Shown: positions 55,373 through 64,000 of the stretch, piece by piece | How positions within the stretch are numbered: position 1 is the stretch's first letter | How the letters are laid out: every line of letters starts with the position of its first letter | Origin: Portunus trituberculatus | Lineage: Eukaryota > Arthropoda > Malacostraca > Decapoda > Portunidae | Length of the DNA: 64,000 nucleotides | Assembly: GCF_017591435.1 (NCBI RefSeq) | Contig: NC_059294.1 | Coordinates: forward strand, 18,874,475 to 18,938,474 | Direction of reading: 5' to 3' | The notes under the pieces: model-generated | The model's input: only the letters and a program-made list of their open reading frames with translations | The model's database searches: none | Told to the model about the DNA's origin: nothing | Made by a program: the position numbers and the translations under genes

Positions 55373-57228
55373 GACATCGTCGATGGCGGAGGTGGTCGCT
55401 GAGCTCCAGAGCAATCATCTATAATTCTACAGTTACCTAAGAGTAACCAAGGTGGGAAAGGAGCTGGTAATGTTTGTCCCGTCTCCATATAGTCATGTTA
55501 ACTGTTGATTAGCAAAATAATGTCCAGTGAAGGTAAATATAAACTGTAGCCTGCGTTTGAGCCATCAGCTGGTTTGTTTACGTCTGCGCAACATGGCGGC
55601 CGTGAACTCGAAAGAGAATCAGACTTCACAGGGTTTCAAGGAATAATGGAGAAGAGCACTTATGTGAAGAAAATTCTGGAGTTAGAAGGTAAAATTGAAA
55701 AACTGTTTGAAAAGTATGAGGGCCTGGAAACGAGTTATGACAATGTAAAAGAGACTGTGCCGATATGAAGAAGGAAAATGCAGCACTGAAAGAGGAAGTT
55801 AAGCTAATTAAAGTGAATTGCGAAAATGTGGAGAATCTCTAGGAAAAGTGATGGAGAAGCAGGCTGAATGGAAAAAAGTCAGGAAGTGGAAAGAAAGGAG
55901 GTAAATTACAAAGTTGCAAGTCTGGAAAAGGAAATCAAAGAGTCAGGGAGAAAACTTTGGGCCTTGCTGAAATTATAGATCAACAGATCATAGAAGAGAA
56001 GATAGCTGAGAAAGTGGTGAAGGTTATTAAGTCAAATGAGACATTGGTGAGGGAAACTGTAGACAAAAGAGATGTGTGGTGATATTTGGTGTGGAGGAGG
56101 ATAAGACACCGAGTAAAATGGAGAGAGAAAAACATAAAAAGGTGATAAATAATATCATTAATGTGGTGCAAGAGGAGGAAAAGACCTAGTACAAGAAATA
56201 GAGGACTTCCATAGAATTGGAAAGTTCACAAGAGAAGGTATGAGGCCAATAAGAATCAAACTTAAGTCACAAAAGGATGTAGATGAATTGGTGGAGAAGT
56301 CATGGAGGCTAGCCCAGCAGGAAACAACAAGGAAGATTTGGTTGAGAAGAGATCTCGGTGAAAAGGAAGAGAAATGTTAAATGAGTTGAGAAAGGAGGCT
56401 TTGAAAAAAAATGAAGAGAGGACAGAAGAAGAGAAGAAAGAGTTTTCTGGAGAATCTTGGATATGAGACTGAGGAAGTGGTTCATAACCCAGAAAAGTAC
56501 AGCAAGAAAGGACTAAAGAAACTTACATATGAGCGAAATGTAATGTATTCCAACATAAATGGAGTGATATCGGGATTTTAGAACTCAACGATTACTTGAG
56601 GACAAGAACCCAGATATTGTGGGTCTTACTGAAACAAAACTGAGAGAGGAGAAGACCTGATGAAGGTTGGAGAAGGAAATATAACGTTTGGAAAAGAAAT
56701 AGAGTAGGTAAGATGGGAGGAGGAGTGATGTTGCTGGTTAAAAAGATATAAAGGTGGATCAAGTGAAAAAGGTATGGGAAAGGCAGAAGTGCTAAAGATC
56801 AGAGCAGAAACTAATGAAGGAAAAAGAGGCACTACATAGTGGTGTACGTACCACCTAAGACAAATGCATGGTCAGTACAGGAATATGAAGAAATGATAAG
56901 TGATACAGGAACATGTCTGGAAGAAATGTTGGGTGGCTGTGAACGAACTATAATGATGGGAGATTTTAATTGTAAAGAGGTGTGTTGGGAGGACTGGTCA
57001 ATGGAAGGATCAGAGACAACATGGGAAATACACTATTGACACTGGCAATGGAAAATGTGTTAACTCAGTGGGTCAAAGAAGATACTAGGTTTGGAGGAGA
57101 GGTCAAGAGCATCGTCAAGACTGGACTTGGTCTTTAGTACAGAGCCAATGGTCATTGAGGAGATGAGGGTGGAGTGCCCTTTAGCAAACAAGAGTGATCA
57201 TGCAGTTTTGGAGTTCAAGGTGATAGAC
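55371..57228 (+). mobile_element. CR1-like LINE (group B copy 5), 5'-complete but 3'-truncated
   Basis: Has the longest 5' end of all B copies (starting GGGACATCGTCGATGGCGGA). It keeps the leader, N-terminal region (55593 onward, MAAVNSKENQTSQGF with a shift) and endonuclease through MMGDFNCKEVCWEDW (56839-57039) and NKSDHAVLEFKVID (57091-57230), then ends abruptly. RT and tail are missing. This is the reverse of normal LINE truncation, so the 3' part was probably removed by a later deletion whose right end lies about 130 bp before host exon 10. Many homopolymer indels are present. Confidence 0.85.
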
Positions 57229-57361
57229 GAAACAAATTCTAGTATTTGTATTCGTACAAACTACAAGAGAACTTCCCGTACTGACTCCTGCTTGATCCTT
57301 AGAGGTCCAATTTGGTGCAAAATTTAGTGTTGTTTGTAAAAAATTGAAAATATTATTTCAG

Positions 57362-57496
57362 GCCTGTGGTTTGACTGTGTATGAAGTGACGGCCAGATGG
57401 AACCGTGTAGCTAAGGAGAACATCATCAGTAATGTGTCATGTTCAGTGAAAGCTGGAGATCTGCTGGCCATTGTTGGTCTTGTTGGATCTGGAAAG
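57362..57496 (+). CDS. ABCC4-like: ABCC4/MRP4-like transporter, tenth exon in window (start of NBD1)
   Basis: Encodes the first strands of nucleotide-binding domain 1, which binds ATP to drive export: ACGLTVYEVTARWNRVAKEN, IISNVSCSVKAGDLLAIVGL, VGSGK. VTARWN contains the aromatic A-loop position. GLVGSGK is the Walker A motif (family GPVGAGKS); the Lys is present, the second residue is Leu where Pro is usual, and the next Ser/Thr is on the following exon. Acceptor TTATTTCAG, donor AAG/GTATGG, phase 0 at both ends, 45 codons. The intron before it is 26 kb. The rest of NBD1 is not found up to 64000. Confidence 0.93.
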
Positions 57497-58192
57497 GTAT
57501 GGTGTTTCTGTTGCTCTCTAAGAAAAGTGCATTTGTAATCATTAATCTATCAATAAAATCTCACCAAAGTTGTTAGAATGAAATAATGAGTGATAGTAGT
57601 AAAGTGGAAGATTTATGCACTAGACTAGTTACTTTTTTTGATGACCTTGATGTGGAACATTCCTCTATGGAGCTGCATCAGTTATAAGATGTCAACCTGA
57701 ATACCTTTTAACCACAGAAATATTTGTTCCAGCTTTCCTCATTCTTGGAAACTGAGGAAAGTTTAACCCTTTAGTGGCCACTAGCAGAAGTAATTGAGAT
57801 GTCAAAAGTCCTTCATAGTATGTTGTAAATTAACCTTTTCTAAGACATTTTTACTCCTGAAATTTCTTCGGTTTGATACAACATAAGCTTACATATGTGC
57901 ACCAAAGAAAGATTCCATATGGAACTCTCGCCCATTTTACGGGAAACCATATACATCCTGATTTGGATCTTAGGCCCTTTTAGAACATTTTCCATTATAA
58001 TACATGTATTTATAAGTGGACTTTTTATAAGTTGTGAGAACTTTTCAGAGCCTAATAAAATTATAAGACAAAATACATCAATATTATTGAAATTAAAAAG
58101 GATGATTAATGAAATTTTTTAGGTTTTACATCTAAAAGTACTACGTGGAAATATAAACTTCGCATATGGAAAGTAATATAAGAAAAATATAT
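57497..58192. other. Intron sequence without recognisable features
   Basis: AT-rich intron after host exon 10. A short open frame at 57895-58122 shows no domain. Confidence 0.5.
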
Positions 58193-58460
58193 ATGGCATA
58201 GTGGATAAGGTGGTGAGCATGGGATCAGGCAGACGTCCACGCGTAGGTTCGAATCCCACCAAGTACCGCCTTGAAACTTTGCCATTTGTCAAGTGGTTTA
58301 AAGTTACCTACATGTCACCAGGTTCTAGGTGGGTACACCAAAGATGCACTTGGGTGGTGATATGGGCCCTAATATGGGTACCACTATAAATTCAATTGCG
58401 TGCAGCACTAATGGGTGGAAGCTGAACAGTGCTTCTCATCCATATTCTTCAAAGAAATGC
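58193..58460 (+). mobile_element. tRNA-headed SINE (second family)
   Basis: A-box-like TGGCATAGTGGATAAGG (58193-58210) and B-box GGTTCGAATCCCACC (58247-58261) at tRNA-like spacing, followed by about 190 bp of non-tRNA body and an AT-rich tail (TATATAAATACATATATATT). The body differs from the SINE at 52360, and the tail is not (AC)n. It is probably mobilised by a different LINE. Confidence 0.7.
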
Positions 58461-59788
58461 ATTGTATGTATATAAATACATATATATTATATGCATAATA
58501 TGGGGTAGCCTAACATCTTCATTTACCAACGCCTGGCTCTAGAGATGTCATACAAGTGCGTGAGCATGTTACTCTTGTCGATGCTGCCCAGTCTTCCATT
58601 ATACTTTTTGACCACATTAGGGCATGTGGTATCCTTCTCTTAAGCAATGCTTCTCCATCACTGTGTGTAATCCTCACTGTTGGAATCTTCCCCCTTTACC
58701 ACTTGCGAACTCTCTTTGGATTGACCTTGGACGTTCCTGTGAACAAGTCATAATTGAGTGCATGGAAAAGGAATTGTTGCAATAATTACTAAAAGAATAC
58801 TTTTAATTAGATAGCCAACAATATCTGCCAATGTTTATATTGAGTCTCTTCAATTAGATACTGATACCTTGCAGTATTTACTGTGATGCTCTTTAATTTA
58901 ATGGCCAACCGTACCATTCAGTCTTTATTATGAAATTAAAGCATCAATTCTTAAATGGTTTAGAATATTTATTAAAAGTTTTGTGTTATGTCTACACTAT
59001 AATAATTTCATACTTGACACACAACAAACGTCCAACAATAGCACATGCATTACATTGTTTACAATTTTCTTTAATTATTAAAGGTTCATACATTTCATAA
59101 TTCAAATACCCAGTGCTGTTTACTGTAATTACATTTAATTGTGAGCTGCAATTTCAGCTCATTAAATGAACATTTTATATACTAATCTACTGAAGTACTC
59201 GTAGATATCATCTCCAATGTCTAAGAGAAAGTACAGGTTGATGATTGTCAATGTTGTCTATAATGTTGATGTCCACCCCAACATCACTGTCCCGTCTGGC
59301 GGTAGAAGGATTGCACAGGCCTCTGAAACAAATGTGGTAATGAATCTAAACATCATATACATCAAATATGAATGAAAATAATGAATGGAATGAGTACAGG
59401 GTTTTCCATGAAGTAACTGATATCAATAGCTACCATGATTTTTTTTTTTTTTTTCAAATTACCAAGTTGTTAAAAAATAAACAGCATAGTACCATAGAAA
59501 TAAAAAAAAAAAAAAACTATGTGGAAAGTTTATACACTATCAGTTATTCATTATTTCACAAAATGATGAGCACAAAATGGCCTTGGTTGATGGCTTGGAG
59601 CATGGAAATGGCATACATATGCTTATATAGATGGGGCATGATGCTGCCACATCTATATACATGGTTATTCACTGTCATAAATAATTGACTACATGTATAC
59701 CTTAGCCTCTTCACTGTGGAAAACAGAAAATGGCTTCTGGCCCCATATCTTGGCTGGATGAGGGTGGGGAGATATCTGACTCAGAGGC

Positions 59789-59875
<87 letters not shown>

Positions 59876-60558
59876 ACAGAAATAATGATGATGATAAGTG
59901 ATTTTTCATAATAGGTATGTACAATAAGAAATAAACCCACGCAAATTTTATAGAGAAAAATTATAGTCTGCCTTCTCAGGGCCATTTTCTGAAGATAACA
60001 AATGAGAGAAGACATTAATCTTTATGGTAAACTAATCTATTGGTACCATAGAAAAAAATGTAAAAAAATAAAATAATTATTTCCAGCATGGCACATATTA
60101 TCCAGATGAAAGAGAACCATATACCTTTGTAAGAATGATGAAAATTAAGTATGCCATCATATCTTATACGACCTACATTCTGAGAGATCTCATACAGTAT
60201 CTCGGAAAGAAAACACACCATCTTAGCAGAAAGCAGCCATGACGCGTTATGCTTGTCATTGGATATGTCATGAATGCTCCAGGGACACAAAGTATGTGTC
60301 ATTATGTTGAAGGGGTTAATCGGGCCAAAATACTCAGCCATGATGTATATGGTTATTCGTATTATGTGTCAAATATCTCTAATGAGATGAGTGTGGTTTC
60401 CTGTGAAATGTGCAATGATCCTGCCCGGGCCACGTACAGTTTTGGACATGGTATCACCAAGTTTGAGTGAAACTGCAATAACTTCACACATGTCACATTG
60501 ATGCACATCTGAAGCCCTCAGTCTCTCTTTGTATGTCATCCCTCTTAGCTCTGTGTGT
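58461..60558. other. Intron sequence, unassigned
   Basis: No confident gene. It contains poly(T) near 59440, poly(A) near 59504 and the (CT)n at 59791-59873. Two unexplained open stretches are described under findings: minus 59208-59322 after a splice-acceptor-like site, and plus 60249-60470. Confidence 0.45.
59791..59873. repeat. (CT)n microsatellite
   Basis: About 41 CT units. Confidence 0.95.
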
Positions 60559-60603
60559 ATTTACCTATTTGTATTTACCTATTTGTGTATTACAGGGCCC
60601 GAG

Positions 60604-61734
60604 CTAAGCTCTCTGTGTCCTGTCTCCTTGTCCACTCCTGTCATATCTCTCTTTCATCTGATTAACACACACCGCATCAACGACATCACTGCTCAGTTTA
60701 TTCCACTTATCAATATTACGATGCGGGAAACTGTATTTTCTCATGTCATTTAGACAGATGTCTTTTATTAATTTTTTTCCATGTCCCCAGAGATGATTAC
60801 TTGTGGTCACCTTTATCAACTCTCTGTCCAATATGTCAATCTTGTTCACCAATTTATACATAGTTATCATGTCTCCTCTTGTACTTCTCTCTTCTAATGT
60901 GATCACCCCCAGCTTCCTCAGTCTTTCCTCATAGTCTAACTCCCTGAGTCCTGGTACCATCCTTGTTGCCAGCCTCTGTACCCTTTCCACTTTCTTCACA
61001 TTTTTCTTCATATGCGGTGACCAGACACAAGCTGCATATTCTAACTGGGGTCTTATTAAGGTACATAATATCTTCTTCATCATTCCTTCATCTAGGTAGT
61101 CGAATGCAAGGCCAATATTTTGAAGCATGTTATATGTTTTCCCAAATATCTTGTTAATGTGTTTCTCCGGTGACAAAGTGTTTTGCACAATTACTCCTAA
61201 ATCTTTCTCCTCATTGGTCTCTTTAATTTTCTCATCACCCAGCCTGTAATCCCTGTTTGGTCTGTATCTACTTCTTCCCATTTTCATAACATGGCTCTTG
61301 TCTATATTAAATTCCATCTGCCACTCTTTACTCCACTCATATATTTTATCAAGATCTTCCTGTAACTTGTTACAATCTTCCACATTCTTTACTCTCCTCA
61401 TAATTTTAATATCGTCTGCAAACATGTTCATGTAACTGTCAATTCCTACTGGCATATCATTAACATAAATCAAAAACATGATGGGACCAAGCACTGACCC
61501 TTGTGGAACTCCACTGGTTACCTTCTTCCACTTGGACTTCCTTCCTCTCACCACTGTTCTCATTTCTCTTCCCACTAAGTAATTTTCCATCCATTTTGCT
61601 AGTTTATCATTTACTCCTCCAATCTTCTTTAGTTTCCACATCAGTCTATTGTGTGGTACTTTATCAAAGGCCTTTCTCAAGTCCAGGTAGATAGCATCCA
61701 CCCATCCCTCTCTATGTTGCAGTATGTCAGTCAC
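60604..61734 (-). pseudogene. Reverse transcriptase palm to C-terminus of LINE E2, intact stretch
   Basis: 376 open codons to the natural stop, the longest unbroken RT frame in the window: MTDILQHREGWVDAIYLDLR, KAFDKVPHNRLMWKL (motif A), TSGVPQGSVLGPIMFLIYVN (motif B), MFADDIKIMRRVKNVEDC (motif C, both Asp), INKIFGKTYNMLQNIGLAFD, YEERLRKLGVITLEERSTRG, RKYSFPHRNIDKWNKLSSDV. The displayed start is only the first Met. Upstream the finger region continues in frame but is cut by a TAG where E1 has TCG (GRSC at about 61770) and by a TGA in place of CGA near 61981. Confidence 0.88.
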
Positions 61735-61980
61735 TCTTGAATAAAAACATAATAAATTGGATACGCACTATCTTCCTTTTCTGAAACCAAACTGTCTTTC
61801 ACTCAGAATGTTTTCACTTTCTAGATACTCACTCCACTTAGCTTTAATTACTTCTTCACATACCTTGCACAATATACTAGTCAACGATACTGGTCTATAA
61901 TTTAGCGGTTCCATTCTACTACCATTCTTATAAATAGGCACAATGTCAGCTCTTTTCCACTCTTTCGGGACTAATCCTGT

Positions 61981-63081
61981 TCATATGGAGGATTCCAAAA
62001 TATCAAATACGGGGTTCAACAATTGATCCTTACATTCTTTTAGCAACCTCCCAGATATGCCATCAGGCCCCATTGATTTATTAATATCCAAATTGCTTAT
62101 AATTTTCCTTATATCTTCCCTAGTAACCATGATGTCCTGCATTTGCTTTATTTCCGTAGGCCTTTCTCGTATAAAATGCTCCTCCTTTGTAAACACTTTG
62201 CAAAAGTTGTTGTTCAAAATTTCAGCTATATCTGTAGCATCCTCATATACTTCTTCCCCATTTTTTACCTTTTCTATTGCCTCCCTTATATTTAGTTTTC
62301 CATTTATGAATTTGTAAAACATTTTAGGATCACTATCACGGTTTTCCACCACCCTCTGTTCATATTCCTTTTGTGCTGTTCTCCTTACTTCAACATATCT
62401 ATTCCTTGCTGTTTTGTAAACTTCTCTTGATAATACATCACTGTTTTTCTTAAGTTTCTTCCATGTCCTTTTTTTTGTTCTTTTTTGCTTCTTCACAATT
62501 TCTATTAAACAACCACTGTTTATTATTTAAAGTCCTCTTTCTATGATATGGCACAAACTTTTTCACAGCAGAGTTATATATATCCATAAATTTATCGTAT
62601 TTCAGTTGCATATCCCTTTCCTGGTATACCACAGACCAGTCAATTTTATTGAAGAACTCCCTTATATGGTTATAATTTGCCCTAATATAATTTAATTTTT
62701 CCTCCCTGCGTTCCACAATCTTATTCGTGCTTAATTCCGTATCCAGCTCAAAGCTTAGGACACCATGATCGCTTTTCACCAAGGGACTTTCATGTTCAAT
62801 TTCCTCTTTTAGAGAGATGCCCCTGGTAAATACCAAATTCAACCTTGCTGCAACATCTTGTCCTCTGCACCTTGTTGGTGATCTCACCCACTGTGTCATC
62901 AAGTTATTTGTTGCTACATTTAACAATTCCTCTGCCCACTCACCACCGTTCACCACTTCGTAGTCCTCCCACACTATTTCTTTACAATTAAAGTCCCCGA
63001 CTATCATCACTCTATCCTTTATGATGAGTTCTTGCTTCATTCTATCTAGAGTATTTCTCATCACCATTTGATACTGTTCAT
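61981..63081 (-). pseudogene. Endonuclease C-half and RT connector of LINE E2
   Basis: 62450-63081 (within a frame that begins in the flanking SINE) gives RVMIVGDFNCKEIVWEDYEV, VAARLNLVFTRGISLKEEIE, SPLVKSDHGVLSFELDTELS (catalytic SDH intact) and the connector FVPYHRKRTLNNKQWLFNRN. A one-base insertion in a T-run at about 62470 shifts to 61981-62496: VYKTARNRYVEVRRTAQKEY, KMFYKFINGKLNIREAIEKV, NKSMGPDGISGRLLKECKDQ, which ends at a TGA where E1 has CGA (SIRTGL). Confidence 0.85.
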
Positions 63082-63094
63082 TGTGTGTGTGTGT

Positions 63095-63367
63095 TTCACT
63101 GTTTGTTTGATCTGCTGCAGTCTCTGACGAGACAGCCAAACATTATCCTACGGAACGAGCTCAGAGCTCATTGTTTCCGATCTTTGGATAGGCACACACC
63201 ACACACCGGGACAACAAGGTCACAACTCCTCGATTTACATCCCGTACCTACTATCTGCTAGGTGAACAGGGGCTACACGTGAAAGGAGACACACCCAAAT
63301 ATCTCCACCCGGCCAATTGAACCCCTCCTCTGGCTTGTAAAGCCAGCGCTCTAACCACTGAGCTACC

Positions 63368-63368
<1 letters not shown>
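63095..63368 (-). mobile_element. SINE with tRNA-like head (anticodon position TAC), minus strand
   Basis: On the minus strand the head reads GGTAGCTCAGTGGTTAGAGC (A box) with an anticodon arm CTGGC-TTTACAA-GCCAG (TAC in the anticodon position, valine-type) and a B-box-like GGTTCAATTGG. The body shares GTGTAGCCCCTGTTCACCTA, GGTACGGGATGTAAATCGAG and GAGCTCTGAGCTCG with the SINE at 52360, although the heads differ. It ends in a short (AC)n (63082-63094) and begins right after the (AC)n of the next LINE E. Confidence 0.83.

Positions 63369-63428
<60 letters not shown>
63369..63428. repeat. (GT)n, the (AC)n tail of LINE E3 on the minus strand
   Basis: About 30 GT units. Confidence 0.95.
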
Positions 63429-63430
<2 letters not shown>

Positions 63431-64000
63431 TTACCTATTTGTATTTACCTATTTGTGTATTACAGGGCCCGAGCTAAGCTCTCTGTGTCCTGTCTCCTTG
63501 TCCATTCCTATCATATCTCTCTTTCATCTGATTGACACACACCGCGTCAACGACATCACTGCTCAGTTTATTCCACTTATCAATGCTACGATTCGGGAAA
63601 CTGTATTTTCTCACGTCATTTAGACAGATGTCTTTTATTAGCTTTTTTCCATGTCCTCGGAGCTGATTACTTGTGGTCACCTTTATCAACTCTCTGTCCA
63701 GTATGTCAATCTTGTTCACTAATTTATACATAGTTATCATGTCTCCTCTTGTTCTTCTCTCTTCTAATGTGGTCAGCCCCAGCTTCCTCAGTCTTTTCTC
63801 ATAGTCTAACTCCCTGAATCCTGGTACCATCCTTGTTGCCAGCCTCTGTACCCTTTCTACCTTCTTCACATTTTTCTTCATATGCGGTGACCAGACACAA
63901 GCTGCATATTCTAACTGGGGTCTTATTAAGGTACATAATATCTTCCTCATCATTCCTTCATCTAGGTAGTGGAACGCAATACCAATATTTTGAAGCATGT
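63429..64000 (-). mobile_element. CR1-like LINE (group E copy 3), 3' part, minus strand, runs off window
   Basis: Tail of two ACAAATAGGTAAAT units, then a frame open over 174 codons (63474-63998) that continues past the window edge: MLQNIGIAFHYLDEGMMRKI, RPQLEYAACVWSPHMKKNVK, YEKRLRKLGLTTLEERRTRG, RKYSFPNRSIDKWNKL, then the natural stop. It is the RT C-terminal and post-RT region. No break is seen in the visible part. Confidence 0.9.

Larger units (their letters stand above)
60559..63081 (-). mobile_element. CR1-like LINE (group E copy 2), 5'-truncated, minus strand
   Basis: On the minus strand it starts in the endonuclease (NEQYQMVMRNTLDRM, equivalent to 49847 of E1) directly after the (AC)n of a SINE. 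It ends at 60559 with two ACAAATAGGTAAAT units and a very short (AC)n (60552-60558). About 2.5 kb, very similar to E1. Frames: 62450-63139, 61981-62496 and 60604-61734. Confidence 0.9.

Noticed and set aside
58193..58265. A functional tRNA gene at the second B-box site
   Set aside because: No proper acceptor or anticodon stem; it is followed by SINE-like body and an AT tail.

Overview
The window is animal nuclear DNA, most likely from a decapod crustacean or a close arthropod relative. The evidence is GT-AG introns, very dense AC, AT and CT microsatellites, tRNA-headed SINEs, a Penelope-like element, several DNA-transposon families, and many CR1/L2-like non-LTR retrotransposons (LINEs). The taxon is an inference. 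No bacterial features are present. HOST GENE: one plus-strand gene runs through most of the window. Ten exons (693-803, 923-1057, 6351-6555, 10129-10260, 10375-10465, 25940-26096, 28461-28599, 30863-30973, 31216-31287, 57362-57496) join in phase into 429 uninterrupted codons. They encode the first membrane domain and the start of the first nucleotide-binding domain, up to the Walker A lysine, of an ABCC4/MRP4-type ABC transporter. The N-terminal exon and everything after Walker A lie outside the window. LAYOUT: 1-6350 holds exons 1-2, a minus-strand LINE tail, a decayed LINE of a second lineage (group C), a Penelope-like RT on the minus strand, a pogo/Tigger remnant and a short foldback element. 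6556-10128 holds an inverted-repeat element and a 1.43 kb Tc1-type transposon (DD34E). 10466-25939 is an intron with a head-to-tail LINE chain (D piece, A, B1, B2, and a C/D chimera broken by an 823 bp palindromic MITE). 26097-31215 holds a hAT-type MITE made of GACTCC repeats, a piggyBac-type MITE and a second group C copy. 31288-57361 is a 26 kb intron that is almost wholly one head-to-tail array: A, tiny A, tiny E, B3, A', B4, E, SINE, F, B5. 57497-64000 holds a tRNA-like SINE and a minus-strand chain (E, SINE, E). HOW THE PARTS RELATE: I labelled the LINE groups A, A', B, D, E and F by similarity within the window. All are CR1/L2-like. Their best copies show a coiled-coil and L1-ORF1-like N-terminus that runs into an AP-type endonuclease and then an RT with an FADD motif. 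All end with one or two copies of a roughly 14-nt motif (core TAGGTAAATAC) followed by (AC)n. Nearly every LINE or SINE copy also starts directly after an (AC)n tract, usually the tail of the previous element. The most parsimonious reading is a community of LINEs and tRNA-Val-like SINEs that generate (AC)n tails and insert into (AC)n, so each insertion creates the next landing site. No LINE copy keeps fully intact reading frames. Many breaks are single-base homopolymer length changes, so some may be sequencing errors.
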